IMG/VR virus record: IMGVR_UViG_3300010160_000208
Location: 1 to 25,391 of that record
DNA from: a virus
Strand: one strand, 5' to 3'
Length of the DNA stretch: 25,391 nucleotides
Shown here: piece by piece, positions 18,201-24,140 of the stretch
Position numbering within the stretch: the stretch's first letter is position 1
Layout: every line of letters begins with the position of its first letter
Made by a program: the position numbers and the translations under genes
Notes under the pieces: model-generated
Databases searched by the model: none
What the model was told of the DNA's origin: nothing
The model's input: only the letters and a program-made list of their open reading frames with translations

Positions 18201-19999
18201 GTGCCAACTGCACTGATTGTTAACGCACTGCCGTCACTGTATAAGAAGTTACTGATCACATTACCAGCTATAACATTGCCGCTTGCGCTGACTTTGGTAA
18301 CGTATACATTTGTAGCATTGACATTTGCACCGTTGACATTGGCCACAGCTGATACATTGTTACCAAACACATCGCCAGTTGCACTTACTCGACCGGCAGT
18401 TAGAACGTTACCAATTTGAGCATTGCCTGTTGCGCTGATAAAGCCTTGTGTGGTCAAATTACCAACATTGGCTGTGTTTGTTACTTCGGCAAAGCTACCA
18501 ACCAATACGTTGCCGGTTACGTTGCCGCTTGCACTTACTTGACCGCCTGTTAAGATATTGCCAATTTGAGCATTGCCTGTGGCTGATATCAAACCGTTGG
18601 TGACCAAATTACCAACATTGGCAGTGCCAGTTGCTGATAACGCACCGTTGCTTAATACATTGCCACCAATTACATTGGCACCCACACTTACATTGGTTGT
18701 TACGTTTACATTGTTAGCGTCAACATTGCCGCCGGCACTTACATCGGTTCCAGCGTAGAAATTGCCGCCAAATACATCACCAGTTCCGCTTGCAACACCG
18801 GCGCCAAAAAATACATTACCAGCAAATACGTTGCCAGTTCCAGTTACATCACCAGAACCAAATATGACGTTACCACCAGTTATATTTGCAGTAGCAGAAA
18901 TTGTTGTGGCATTTACATTTGCACCGTCTACATTGGCAACAGCGATAATATTACCGCTTGAACTTACATTGCCGTTGATGTTGACACCAGTGTCATAGAA
19001 TGTGGCTACTAGGTTACTGCTTGACCCAACAGCGATTGTTAGGTTGGCGTTTGCTGCAGTTGCGTTGGCATAGGTTCCGCCGTTTTGAATCTTGGTCGGA
19101 GTACCAATGTTACCTGGGTTGATGTTGCTGATATAGTATCCATCACCTACAAAGAAATTGCTGGTAACAATGTTACCAATTGCACTTACAATGTTTCCAA
19201 CTGTTACATTGTTGGCAGTTACATTGCCACTGGCACTTACTGCGATTGCAGACACATTGCCACCAGCACTGACAGATCCGCCTGTGTTGATATTGCCACC
19301 AGTTACGTTACTACTAGCACTTACTACAGTTGCCAATACGTTAGCACCATAAACATTGCCTGCTGTGCTGATGTTGCCACTGTTACGAGCAAGTATAGCA
19401 TTGCCTTCTACATTACCGCCTGCACTTACAGTGTTGGCAGTGAAGATATTTCCGCCGGTTATGTCAACAACGGCAACAATATTACCACCAGCACTTACAT
19501 TATTGGTTACATTTACATTGCCGCCAACATTGACGTTTGCACCAGCACTGACATTGGTTACTGTGTTGATATTGTTGGCCTTAAAGTCTGCATAGCTGTT
19601 GATAGCAACGACAGTGTTGTCCATAACACCAGAATTGGTGTAGGCCACAGTAAATGTGCTGTTGGCTTCGTTCCAGAACGAAGCAATATTACCAGATGCT
19701 GCATTTCCACGTAGACCGATATAGCCAATGTCCACAGTAGGAGTATTGGCTGTTTGTCCATCCGCTAATACGATTAGGGGATCTTGGATGTTGGTATATG
19801 TGGTATCAACCGCGGTGGTTGTACCAGTCACACTCAAGTTACCTGTGATGGTAAGGTCTGAACCATAAGTGATGTTGTTGGCTAACTTGATTGAAGTTAC
19901 GCTATGATCTTGTACTTTAGTATTTGCATTGATACCTAGTTGGGTATTGCCAGCTGATGCATCAGTGATCTGGTTATTTTTTATTCTTGTGACGGCCAC
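15296..19999 (-). CDS. Giant repetitive tail-fibre protein (1567 aa)
   Basis: Start is GTG 19997-19999 (MAVTRIKNNQITDASAGNTQ), with AGGAG 6 nt upstream and a GGTAAATAC late-like box. The N-terminus (about 1-140) resembles phage fibre attachment regions (DLTITGNLSVTGTTT, IQDPLIVLADGQT). Gly/Asn/Val-rich repeats fill most of the protein. At about 625-790 there is a distinct, common fibre module (QPQDAATKQYVDDVAQGLN, then NGIYVYSNATAITRAADYN and GDFVFNLYGNVYGNTSWVQT). The C-terminal region, from about 1375, has NTAQRPSSTYTGMVRFNTT, LEIYDNNAWTPVG and FNGDGATVNFTL...IVSINGVVQIP, frequent in T4-like fibre and baseplate-associated proteins. No collagen repeat is present. It probably forms the largest fibre; whether it is proximal or distal is unknown. 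Confidence 0.88.
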   Translation of the reverse strand: MAVTRIKNNQITDASAGNTQLGINANTKVQDHSVTSIKLANNITYGSDLTITGNLSVTGTTTAVDTTYTNIQDPLIVLADGQTANTPTVDIGYIGLRGNAASGNIASFWNEANSTFTVAYTNSGVMDNTVVAINSYADFKANNINTVTNVSAGANVNVGGNVNVTNNVSAGGNIVAVVDITGGNIFTANTVSAGGNVEGNAILARNSGNISTAGNVYGANVLATVVSASSNVTGGNINTGGSVSAGGNVSAIAVSASGNVTANNVTVGNIVSAIGNIVTSNFFVGDGYYISNINPGNIGTPTKIQNGGTYANATAANANLTIAVGSSSNLVATFYDTGVNINGNVSSSGNIIAVANVDGANVNATTISATANITGGNVIFGSGDVTGTGNVFAGNVFFGAGVASGTGDVFGGNFYAGTDVSAGGNVDANNVNVTTNVSVGANVIGGNVLSNGALSATGTANVGNLVTNGLISATGNAQIGNILTGGQVSASGNVTGNVLVGSFAEVTNTANVGNLTTQGFISATGNAQIGNVLTAGRVSATGDVFGNNVSAVANVNGANVNATNVYVTKVSASGNVIAGNVISNFLYSDGSALTISAVGTNSGISILTNGTGNIGVGSTYINNLANPEQPQDAATKQYVDDVAQGLNIHDSTSAATGNTLANITGGTITYYNGPANNGVGATLTTTGSYTTIDGVAINVANTRILVRAEANAVFNGIYVYSNATAITRAADYNQVPEVEAGDFVFNLYGNVYGNTSWVQTSNVSNVGQAGNNIVFTQFSGQGTYIQGNGIAIVANEISTRINTGNLEYDGSGNLQVSTSAQFTTPALGSATGTTISLTGNVTASAVGATELSASGNVYGGNVSAAGTIVAVANIAGGNLLTGNAISATATITGGNLVTGGFLSVAGNAFVGNLSIVGNVFSDINMLTNITTGGYITAIGNVSGGNVNAVANISATGNVVGGNIIFGSGVVSGTGNVTGGNVIFGSGVVSGTGTISGGNVNVTTDVSAGGNVQANAVLVLNSGAISTGGNVSGANVLATVVSASGNVTANNVTVGNIVSAGGNIVTSSFFVGDGYYISNINPGNVAITKLVNGGSYANITSADGNLVIAVGAASNVTTTFANNLLAANGVISASGNIVSGNLTITPTQSIVGAITNGNISVHPDGTGAFIVQTGGNTAMLIQSDVPNAECFVQINTTGTGLGAVGGGSYNGSYILGNSTPSQINNRLASFAGRGSENGTTLTVSPSAQITLDAAADWTTGSTPTHISFWTTNTGSNVYGESVRIQGTGNVVLYSGSLNAANGNVNSANLYVSSNASITGNVSAGNLSTGGQIYSAGNVTVNTFFYVDPVDSTVLIASNSIVACSVLTMNATTSFVVPTGNTAQRPSSTYTGMVRFNTTQNNLEIYDNNAWTPVGSTEFTVISDQQFNGDGATVNFTLSSTQTTNSCIVSINGVVQIPTLAYSVSGTNPTCVLTFTEAPANGDVIDVRQITTTVTVSQIDNVSGNAIVAASPTSSQINITGNLVTTVNSAAPTLSTNSTMSFQLVSNTQLNILVRGSDGTTRSVALTLS
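16751..16795 (-). repeat. Duplicated module, copy 2 core, in the 1567-aa fibre
   Basis: This copy encodes FVGDGYYISNINPGN, identical to copy 1 at 19109-19153, exactly 786 codons away. Similarity spreads to both sides: about 70 residues before (NSGxISTxGNV, GANVLATVVSAS, SGNVTANNVTVGNIVSA) and 50 after (NGGxYAN, NLxIAVG). The whole duplicated module is therefore about 130-150 residues. Confidence 0.9.
19109..19153 (-). repeat. Duplicated module, copy 1 core, in the 1567-aa fibre
   Basis: This is the N-terminal copy of the FVGDGYYISNINPGN module. The shape 'F-x-G-[DN]-G...' followed by a short segment and 'NG...N...I.VG' also appears once in each of the other two fibres ([11 protein letters not shown] in the 865-aa and ILGNGALLSSI in the 1358-aa protein), marking it as a shared building block. 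Confidence 0.9.
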
Positions 20000-20018
20000 G
20001 GTATTCTCCTATTATGAT

Positions 20019-20027
20019 GTATTTACC
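20019..20027 (-). promoter_or_regulatory. Late-promoter-like box GGTAAATAC upstream of the 1567-aa fibre gene
   Basis: On the minus strand, GTAAATAC lies about 20 nt before the GTG start. The predicted transcript would carry the AGGAG ribosome site at 20006-20010. Confidence 0.6.
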
Positions 20028-20084
20028 AATCGCTGGCAAATCTGGGTTATCTGCTACTATTTTCTTGTGATTCTAAATTCTCAA

Positions 20085-20104
20085 GATCCCGCCGTAGCGG
20101 GATC
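20085..20104 (-). terminator. Candidate terminator hairpin after the 234-aa structural gene
   Basis: GATCCCGC (20085-20092) and GCGGGATC (20097-20104) form a perfect 8-bp GC-rich stem with a 4-nt loop, 21 nt beyond the stop at 20126. The following minus-strand bases (TTGAGAATTT) make only a weak T-tract, so termination may be partial or the hairpin may protect the RNA end. Confidence 0.55.
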
Positions 20105-20125
20105 GTATGGCCAGTTATGTCACTA

Positions 20126-20830
20126 TTAGGATGTGTAGTTTGTGATCAACCCAAGCACAATATCGCCAGTTGCATTGGTGAATGTTTCAACTTCGGCTCC
20201 GGACTTGGGCGTGGTATTACCGGTGTCAAAGAATGTAGAACTGAACTGTGTGTTGGCTGTGTTCGAGCTGTTGTAATTCCACACATACAAGTTTTCCAAT
20301 TTTGCTACCGGTGTCACGTTGGCTGGATTGCCATCGTAGCTGAAAGTAATACTCATGGTGTTGGCTGTCAGTAATGCCGCATTGGCCTGATTGGCCAACA
20401 AGCACTGCCCTACCAGGTTTACAGTACCAGATCCGGTACCAGCTTGATTGGCTGTGAAAATATCGCCCACTGTGGCTGTAACTGGTGCACCAATTGCGGT
20501 AAATGTTGTAGTTCCTACACTGACAATACGATAACTACTGCCGGCCACAATATTTGCAGCAGTAGTAGCGGCTGTAGATCCAACCAGGTATTTGGTTGCA
20601 CCTTTTTGACGTATGATATAAGCGGCGGTGTTGCCTACGCCGTTGATGTTGGCATCACAGGCCACTACTGGATAGGCAGCTGTTGCAATACCGGCGTTGG
20701 CACCACCGACTACACCAATAAAGTCTGTAGTGGTCATGCCAGTTGGAATCACAGGCACTTCTAGGTTACCAAAGTCATTGAAACCAATGTCTATGGTGGT
20801 TGATTTTTTAATTTTTAAAGGACGGCCCAT
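20126..20830 (-). CDS. Probable virion structural protein (234 aa)
   Basis: It starts MGRPLKIKKSTTIDIGFNDF, a MGRPL-type N-terminus that I recall from structural proteins of T4-like marine phages. The body is Ala/Thr/Gly-rich and beta-strand-prone, with AAYIIRQKGATKYLVGS (about 68-84), SYRIVSVGTTTFTAIGAP (about 98-115) and MSITFSYDGNPANVTPVAKL (about 158-177). It has no signal peptide, membrane segment or catalytic motif. It has a strong AAGGAG (20838-20843, 7 nt spacing) and its own CATAAATAC late-like promoter about 90 nt upstream, leaving an unusually long leader. A head, tail or fibre-associated decoration role is inferred from composition and from its position at the head of the fibre block. 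Confidence 0.75.
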   Translation of the reverse strand: MGRPLKIKKSTTIDIGFNDFGNLEVPVIPTGMTTTDFIGVVGGANAGIATAAYPVVACDANINGVGNTAAYIIRQKGATKYLVGSTAATTAANIVAGSSYRIVSVGTTTFTAIGAPVTATVGDIFTANQAGTGSGTVNLVGQCLLANQANAALLTANTMSITFSYDGNPANVTPVAKLENLYVWNYNSSNTANTQFSSTFFDTGNTTPKSGAEVETFTNATGDIVLGLITNYTS

Positions 20831-20920
20831 TTGTTTTCTCCTTAAAGAAGTCCAATGCAGGTTCTATTCTGCTACGCTGTTGGGTTGCCCGTTCAGCATA
20901 AAACGCCTGATTGCGTTGAA

Positions 20921-20932
20921 CAAGTATTTATG
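20921..20932 (-). promoter_or_regulatory. Late-promoter-like box CATAAATACTTG for the 234-aa structural gene
   Basis: ATAAATA on the minus strand, with predicted initiation near 20919, gives a leader of about 89 nt. A small inverted repeat (AACGC...GCGTT, about 20901-20916) lies at the start of that leader. The divergent glycosyltransferase gene starts at 20978. Confidence 0.6.
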
Positions 20933-20964
20933 GTGAAGAAATATTTTGCTGGACCAGTGCCCAG

Positions 20965-20973
20965 ATTAAATAT
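20965..20973 (+). promoter_or_regulatory. ATTAAATAT box 5 nt before the TPR-glycosyltransferase start
   Basis: The only TAAATA-like sequence in the 147-bp divergent gap on the plus strand lies so close to the ATG at 20978 that a T4-late-type start would give a leaderless transcript. No Shine-Dalgarno is seen. It mirrors the arrangement at gp14. Confidence 0.35.
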
Positions 20974-20977
20974 TGCC

Positions 20978-22126
20978 ATGAATACCAACGATCTAATTGC
21001 CCAAGGCAACACTCACAGAGAACAAAACAATCCTGAGGCTGCACTGGCCTGTTATGTACAGGCTATCGCCCTGGACAGGAACTGCGCCGCTGGTTTCAAC
21101 AACTACGGCAATGTGCTTAGAGAATGCGCTGAACCCGAAGGTGCCATCGCTTTTTTACAGCGAGCCATACAACTGGATCCTGGTAATATCACTGCCAAAT
21201 TCAATTTGGCCGTGGCCTGGTTGCTCATGGGTGACTACAAAAACGGATGGCCGCAATACGAATGGCGCTGGCAGTACGAGCACCTAAACGGCCTGTTGCC
21301 CAAGTATGAACAACCCAGGTGGACTGGTCAAGATATCAAAGACAAAGTCGTCCTGGTAGTAGGCGAACAAGGACACGGTGACAACTTACAATTTATACGC
21401 TTTGTGGGCGATCTAGCCCAGCGTGGAGCACAGGTCTGGGTACATGTAAATGCCAGCCTTATTCCGTTATTCCAAAATAGCAACAGCATAACAAAATTGA
21501 TACCTTACGAGGAAACCCCAACAGGATTTGATTACTGGATTCCAATCATGAGTATTCCTGGAGTGATTGGAAATACTCTAGAAAATCTTGGCCATGTACA
21601 GTATTATCTAGCCCCCAATGCTGAGAAGGCACGAGCATGGCAAGAAAAACTAGGCCTAAAGCGCAGATTGCGTGTGGGCTTTTGCTGGTCGGGTCGTAGA
21701 GACACCTGGATCAACCGACACAAAGGTATGCCGTTTGCCGAAATGCTACGCCTGATACAGCGCAATCCCACCTATGAATGGATCAATCTACAAGTCGATT
21801 GCACTGATGAAGAAAATGCCGCACTGGTAGCATCTGGAGTGGCCTGTTATCCAGGAAGCATACAGAGCTTTGCTGACAGTGCTGCCTTGATACATCACTG
21901 TGATGTGGTGCTAAGTGTTGACACAGCCATAGCACATCTATCGGGTGCGCTGGGTCGTCCAACCTGGGTCATGCTCAGTTGGTTTGCACTGGATTGGCGC
22001 TGGCTGTTGAACCGTGATTCAAGCCCATGGTACAGCACAGCTCGTTTGTTCCGGCAGCCTAAAATGGCTGACTGGGCAAGTGTAACAGACAAGGTACATC
22101 AATATCTCACTTGGTTCAAGGTCTAA
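20978..22126 (+). CDS. TPR protein with GT9-like (heptosyltransferase-type) glycosyltransferase domain (382 aa)
   Basis: ATG 20978 (MNTNDLIAQGNTHREQNNPE) is chosen because the TPR repeats begin there; the longer in-frame extension to 20855 crosses the divergent promoter region. Residues 1 to about 100 contain two to three TPRs (PEAALACYVQAIALDRNCAA, AIAFLQRAIQLDPGN). Residues about 120-382 are a GT-B fold domain of GT9 type: LVVGEQGHGDNLQF (126-139), VGFCWSGR (233-240), SVDTAIAHLSGALGRPTW (313-330), DWRWLL (339-344) and SPWY (349-352). TPR-GT9 proteins are common in glycosylation islands; the TPRs may bind a protein acceptor. The donor sugar is unknown. The stop overlaps the next start (TAATG), indicating an operon with the GT17-like gene. 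Confidence 0.87.
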   Translation: MNTNDLIAQGNTHREQNNPEAALACYVQAIALDRNCAAGFNNYGNVLRECAEPEGAIAFLQRAIQLDPGNITAKFNLAVAWLLMGDYKNGWPQYEWRWQYEHLNGLLPKYEQPRWTGQDIKDKVVLVVGEQGHGDNLQFIRFVGDLAQRGAQVWVHVNASLIPLFQNSNSITKLIPYEETPTGFDYWIPIMSIPGVIGNTLENLGHVQYYLAPNAEKARAWQEKLGLKRRLRVGFCWSGRRDTWINRHKGMPFAEMLRLIQRNPTYEWINLQVDCTDEENAALVASGVACYPGSIQSFADSAALIHHCDVVLSVDTAIAHLSGALGRPTWVMLSWFALDWRWLLNRDSSPWYSTARLFRQPKMADWASVTDKVHQYLTWFKV

Positions 22127-23019
22127 TGCTGATTGATTATTTTCCTTACTTCAACGAGCGCGAGCTACTAGAGCTAAGGATCAATCTACTACGAGATCAT
22201 GTGGATCATTTTGTGATAGCCGAAGCTGATAGAACTTTCAGTGGCTTGCCAAGACAGTTCCAGGTAAAACAATTGATTGCTGAGCTGGGTCTTCCAGCAG
22301 ATCGTATCACTGTGCTGGAATTACACTATGCTGAAGATATAGATCTGCCGTTACAACAGCAGGATCTTACAGCCATGTATCCGGATGATAGAGGCGATGT
22401 TGCCAGCATAATGGCCGTGGCCCGTGAAAGAATACAGCGCAATGCAATCATGCAGATACTAGATCAAATTGATGACACTGCCTGGATCTTGATGAGCGAC
22501 TGTGACGAGATCATCAATCCTGAGCATATAGGATTTGCTTTAAATGTGGCCCGTAACAATCCCAATAATATTGTAAAGTTGCCCTTGATCAATCTGTATG
22601 GGCGTGCTGATTTACGTCCGTATGGACTGGCCGGTTGGCCGTTTACTTGGCGCACTGCCATGAGCATTTGCAGTAACTCTGTAATGAAACAGACTACACC
22701 ACATCGCGTCAGATGCAGTTATCATCTTCCGGTGCCACCGGTTACACCCACCCTGAATGGGGTAATATTTGACGATTTTGGTTGGCATTTTAGCTGGATG
22801 GGCGGAGATGCGTTAGTCAAGATAAAAAGTCAATCGTTCGCTCATGCGCCAAACAAGGGACATCAGGCACATGCCCAGCAAGGACTTAGATTTGAAGCGG
22901 GTGCCAGTTTAACTTGGCAACCAGATTCAGTGTTGAAACCTTTCCCACACAATCAACTACCCAAGATGTTGTTTGAGTTACCTAGGGTTCGAAAGTTTTT
23001 GCTTCCTGATCTGGTGTAA
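22126..23019 (+). CDS. GT17-like glycosyltransferase (297 aa)
   Basis: The start at ATG 22126-22128 overlaps the previous stop by one base and has AAGG (22118-22121) upstream. An in-frame upstream GTG/TTG-type start would lie inside the previous gene. The N-terminus LIDYFPYFNERELLELRINLL followed by VDHFVIAEADRTFSG is the signature region of GT17 (MGAT3-type beta-1,4-N-acetylglucosaminyltransferase family), widespread in bacteria and large viruses. A candidate metal-binding DxD is D125-C126-D127 in MSDCDEIINP. Donor and acceptor are not predictable; bacterial and viral members need not use GlcNAc. The last 42 bp overlap the convergent minus-strand gene. Confidence 0.87.
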   Translation: MLIDYFPYFNERELLELRINLLRDHVDHFVIAEADRTFSGLPRQFQVKQLIAELGLPADRITVLELHYAEDIDLPLQQQDLTAMYPDDRGDVASIMAVARERIQRNAIMQILDQIDDTAWILMSDCDEIINPEHIGFALNVARNNPNNIVKLPLINLYGRADLRPYGLAGWPFTWRTAMSICSNSVMKQTTPHRVRCSYHLPVPPVTPTLNGVIFDDFGWHFSWMGGDALVKIKSQSFAHAPNKGHQAHAQQGLRFEAGASLTWQPDSVLKPFPHNQLPKMLFELPRVRKFLLPDLV

Positions 23020-24042
23020 TAACAGATCTTGAAATTCTGTACTGTGAAAGTACAGTTTGTTCTTTATCAATCGATCCCGGAATCCTTGATGGGTTGTTAA
23101 TATAGCATCTGGGTTGGCTAATAGTCCGTCTACAAACTCTACTATCTGTCTGATCCGGAGTTTATGATCCGCTACCGAATCCCATGTTGTCCACGGTATG
23201 TAGTCTGCAAACATGTCAAGCCCAATGTCCTCAAGAAATTGTGAGCCGCCAATGGGCCCAACAATAACGGGTATCTGATAGGCCATAAATGGTTTGCATG
23301 TTTTTTCTGATACAATAACTCCTTCGGTTATGCTGGTTTCTGTAACAATATTAATGGCACACTGATTATAAACAGGGTGCCCTACTCCCACATCGTTTTT
23401 TTGTGCAACCCCATCATTTTTTAATCTGATGGGCAGGCGATCTTGGTAAAGACGTATGTGATCTAGTTCTGTTGCGGTCATGTACTCAGGAATTGGTAGT
23501 CGTTCTAGCACATCTCCTAAAGGAAATACAAAACTGTAGTCAATTTGATCAAAACCGGGACATTCAACCAACTGGCCAAACAGATAGATCCTGTGCCAGG
23601 ATTGTGTGCTGTTTAGGCACATGATACTTCTAGATTTTTCAAGGCCAGCGTCGTAAGTGGCTCGGGCATACCACACAGGCTGACGTGTGCTGAACAACCA
23701 TAGAAACAATGGAAAAAACACAAAGTCAGGATCTGGATCGTAATAATACCGGTAGTCCGACGTAAGCACTTGAGTGGTGGCAATAGTGGAATACTGTTGT
23801 TGTATTGAACGAGGTGTGGGCCTACGGTCGGGATCTGCGTCTGGGTAAGGATTGTGGGTCAGGTCTACAAGGATGAGTTGTATACCCTGTTTGTGTACAA
23901 TAGCACGGACCTGATCCAGATCAACCCAATTGAGATTGCTGTCAGTTATAATTAAACAGCGTTGATCAAAAAATTGTTCAAGATAAGATCTGTCAGTGTC
24001 TCGGGCGCAGAGAGAATTAAAATCGCTATAGTAAAACAACAT
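22978..24042 (-). CDS. Putative glycosyltransferase with SEKTxKP motif (354 aa)
   Basis: The N-terminal two thirds are poorly conserved. They include an LTHNPYPDADPDRRPTPRS stretch (61-79) and a DFVFFPLFLWLF segment (106-117) that is hydrophobic but more likely buried than membrane-spanning. The C-terminal block holds INIVTET (230-236), VSEKTCKPFMAYQIPVIVGP (244-263), GGSQFLEDIGLDMF (265-278), then W...D...R...IV. This pattern (EKT-K-P, preferred-substrate loop, 'LGF/LGLxxF') recurs in GT10/exostosin-like transferases of phages and large viruses. The start at ATG 24040-24042 has no clear ribosome site. It follows the capsid gene's terminator and ends convergently, overlapping the GT17-like gene by 42 bp. 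Confidence 0.75.
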   Translation of the reverse strand: MLFYYSDFNSLCARDTDRSYLEQFFDQRCLIITDSNLNWVDLDQVRAIVHKQGIQLILVDLTHNPYPDADPDRRPTPRSIQQQYSTIATTQVLTSDYRYYYDPDPDFVFFPLFLWLFSTRQPVWYARATYDAGLEKSRSIMCLNSTQSWHRIYLFGQLVECPGFDQIDYSFVFPLGDVLERLPIPEYMTATELDHIRLYQDRLPIRLKNDGVAQKNDVGVGHPVYNQCAINIVTETSITEGVIVSEKTCKPFMAYQIPVIVGPIGGSQFLEDIGLDMFADYIPWTTWDSVADHKLRIRQIVEFVDGLLANPDAILTTHQGFRDRLIKNKLYFHSTEFQDLLLHQIRKQKLSNPR

Positions 24043-24077
24043 CTACATACTTATTAGCCAGGATTATTGTAGCCAAC

Positions 24078-24103
24078 AAAAAACCACCTTGCGGTGGTTT
24101 TTG
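24078..24103 (-). terminator. Strong Rho-independent terminator after the capsid gene
   Basis: A perfect stem has AAAAACCACC (24079-24088) paired with GGTGGTTTTT (24093-24102) around TTGC. In the minus direction it is followed by the T-tract TTTTTTG. It lies about 38 nt beyond the gp23 stop. A/T tracts on both sides make it potentially bidirectional, isolating the highly expressed capsid gene from the glycosyltransferase gene. Confidence 0.9.
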
Positions 24104-24140
24104 TCTTCCCATCCCTGAGAAATAAACAAACAATCTCTGA

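Noticed and set aside
7814-19999. Diversity-generating retroelement targeting the fibre genes
   Set aside because: No reverse transcriptase and no template/variable repeat pair with adenine-specific differences was seen; the repeats look like ordinary duplications.
20855-20977. N-terminal extension of the TPR-glycosyltransferase starting at 20855
   Set aside because: The extension crosses the divergent promoter region, has no TPR character and lacks a ribosome site; MNTND at 20978 fits the repeats better.
20831-20977. tRNA or riboswitch in the divergent gap
   Set aside because: Only a 5-bp hairpin and two promoter-like boxes are visible; no cloverleaf or known aptamer core could be folded by eye.
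20978-24042. DNA-modifying glucosyltransferases as in T4 (alpha/beta-gt)
   Set aside because: The enzymes match GT9-, GT17- and SEKTxKP-type sugar transferases rather than T4 DNA glucosyltransferases, and no hydroxymethylase gene is present in the window.
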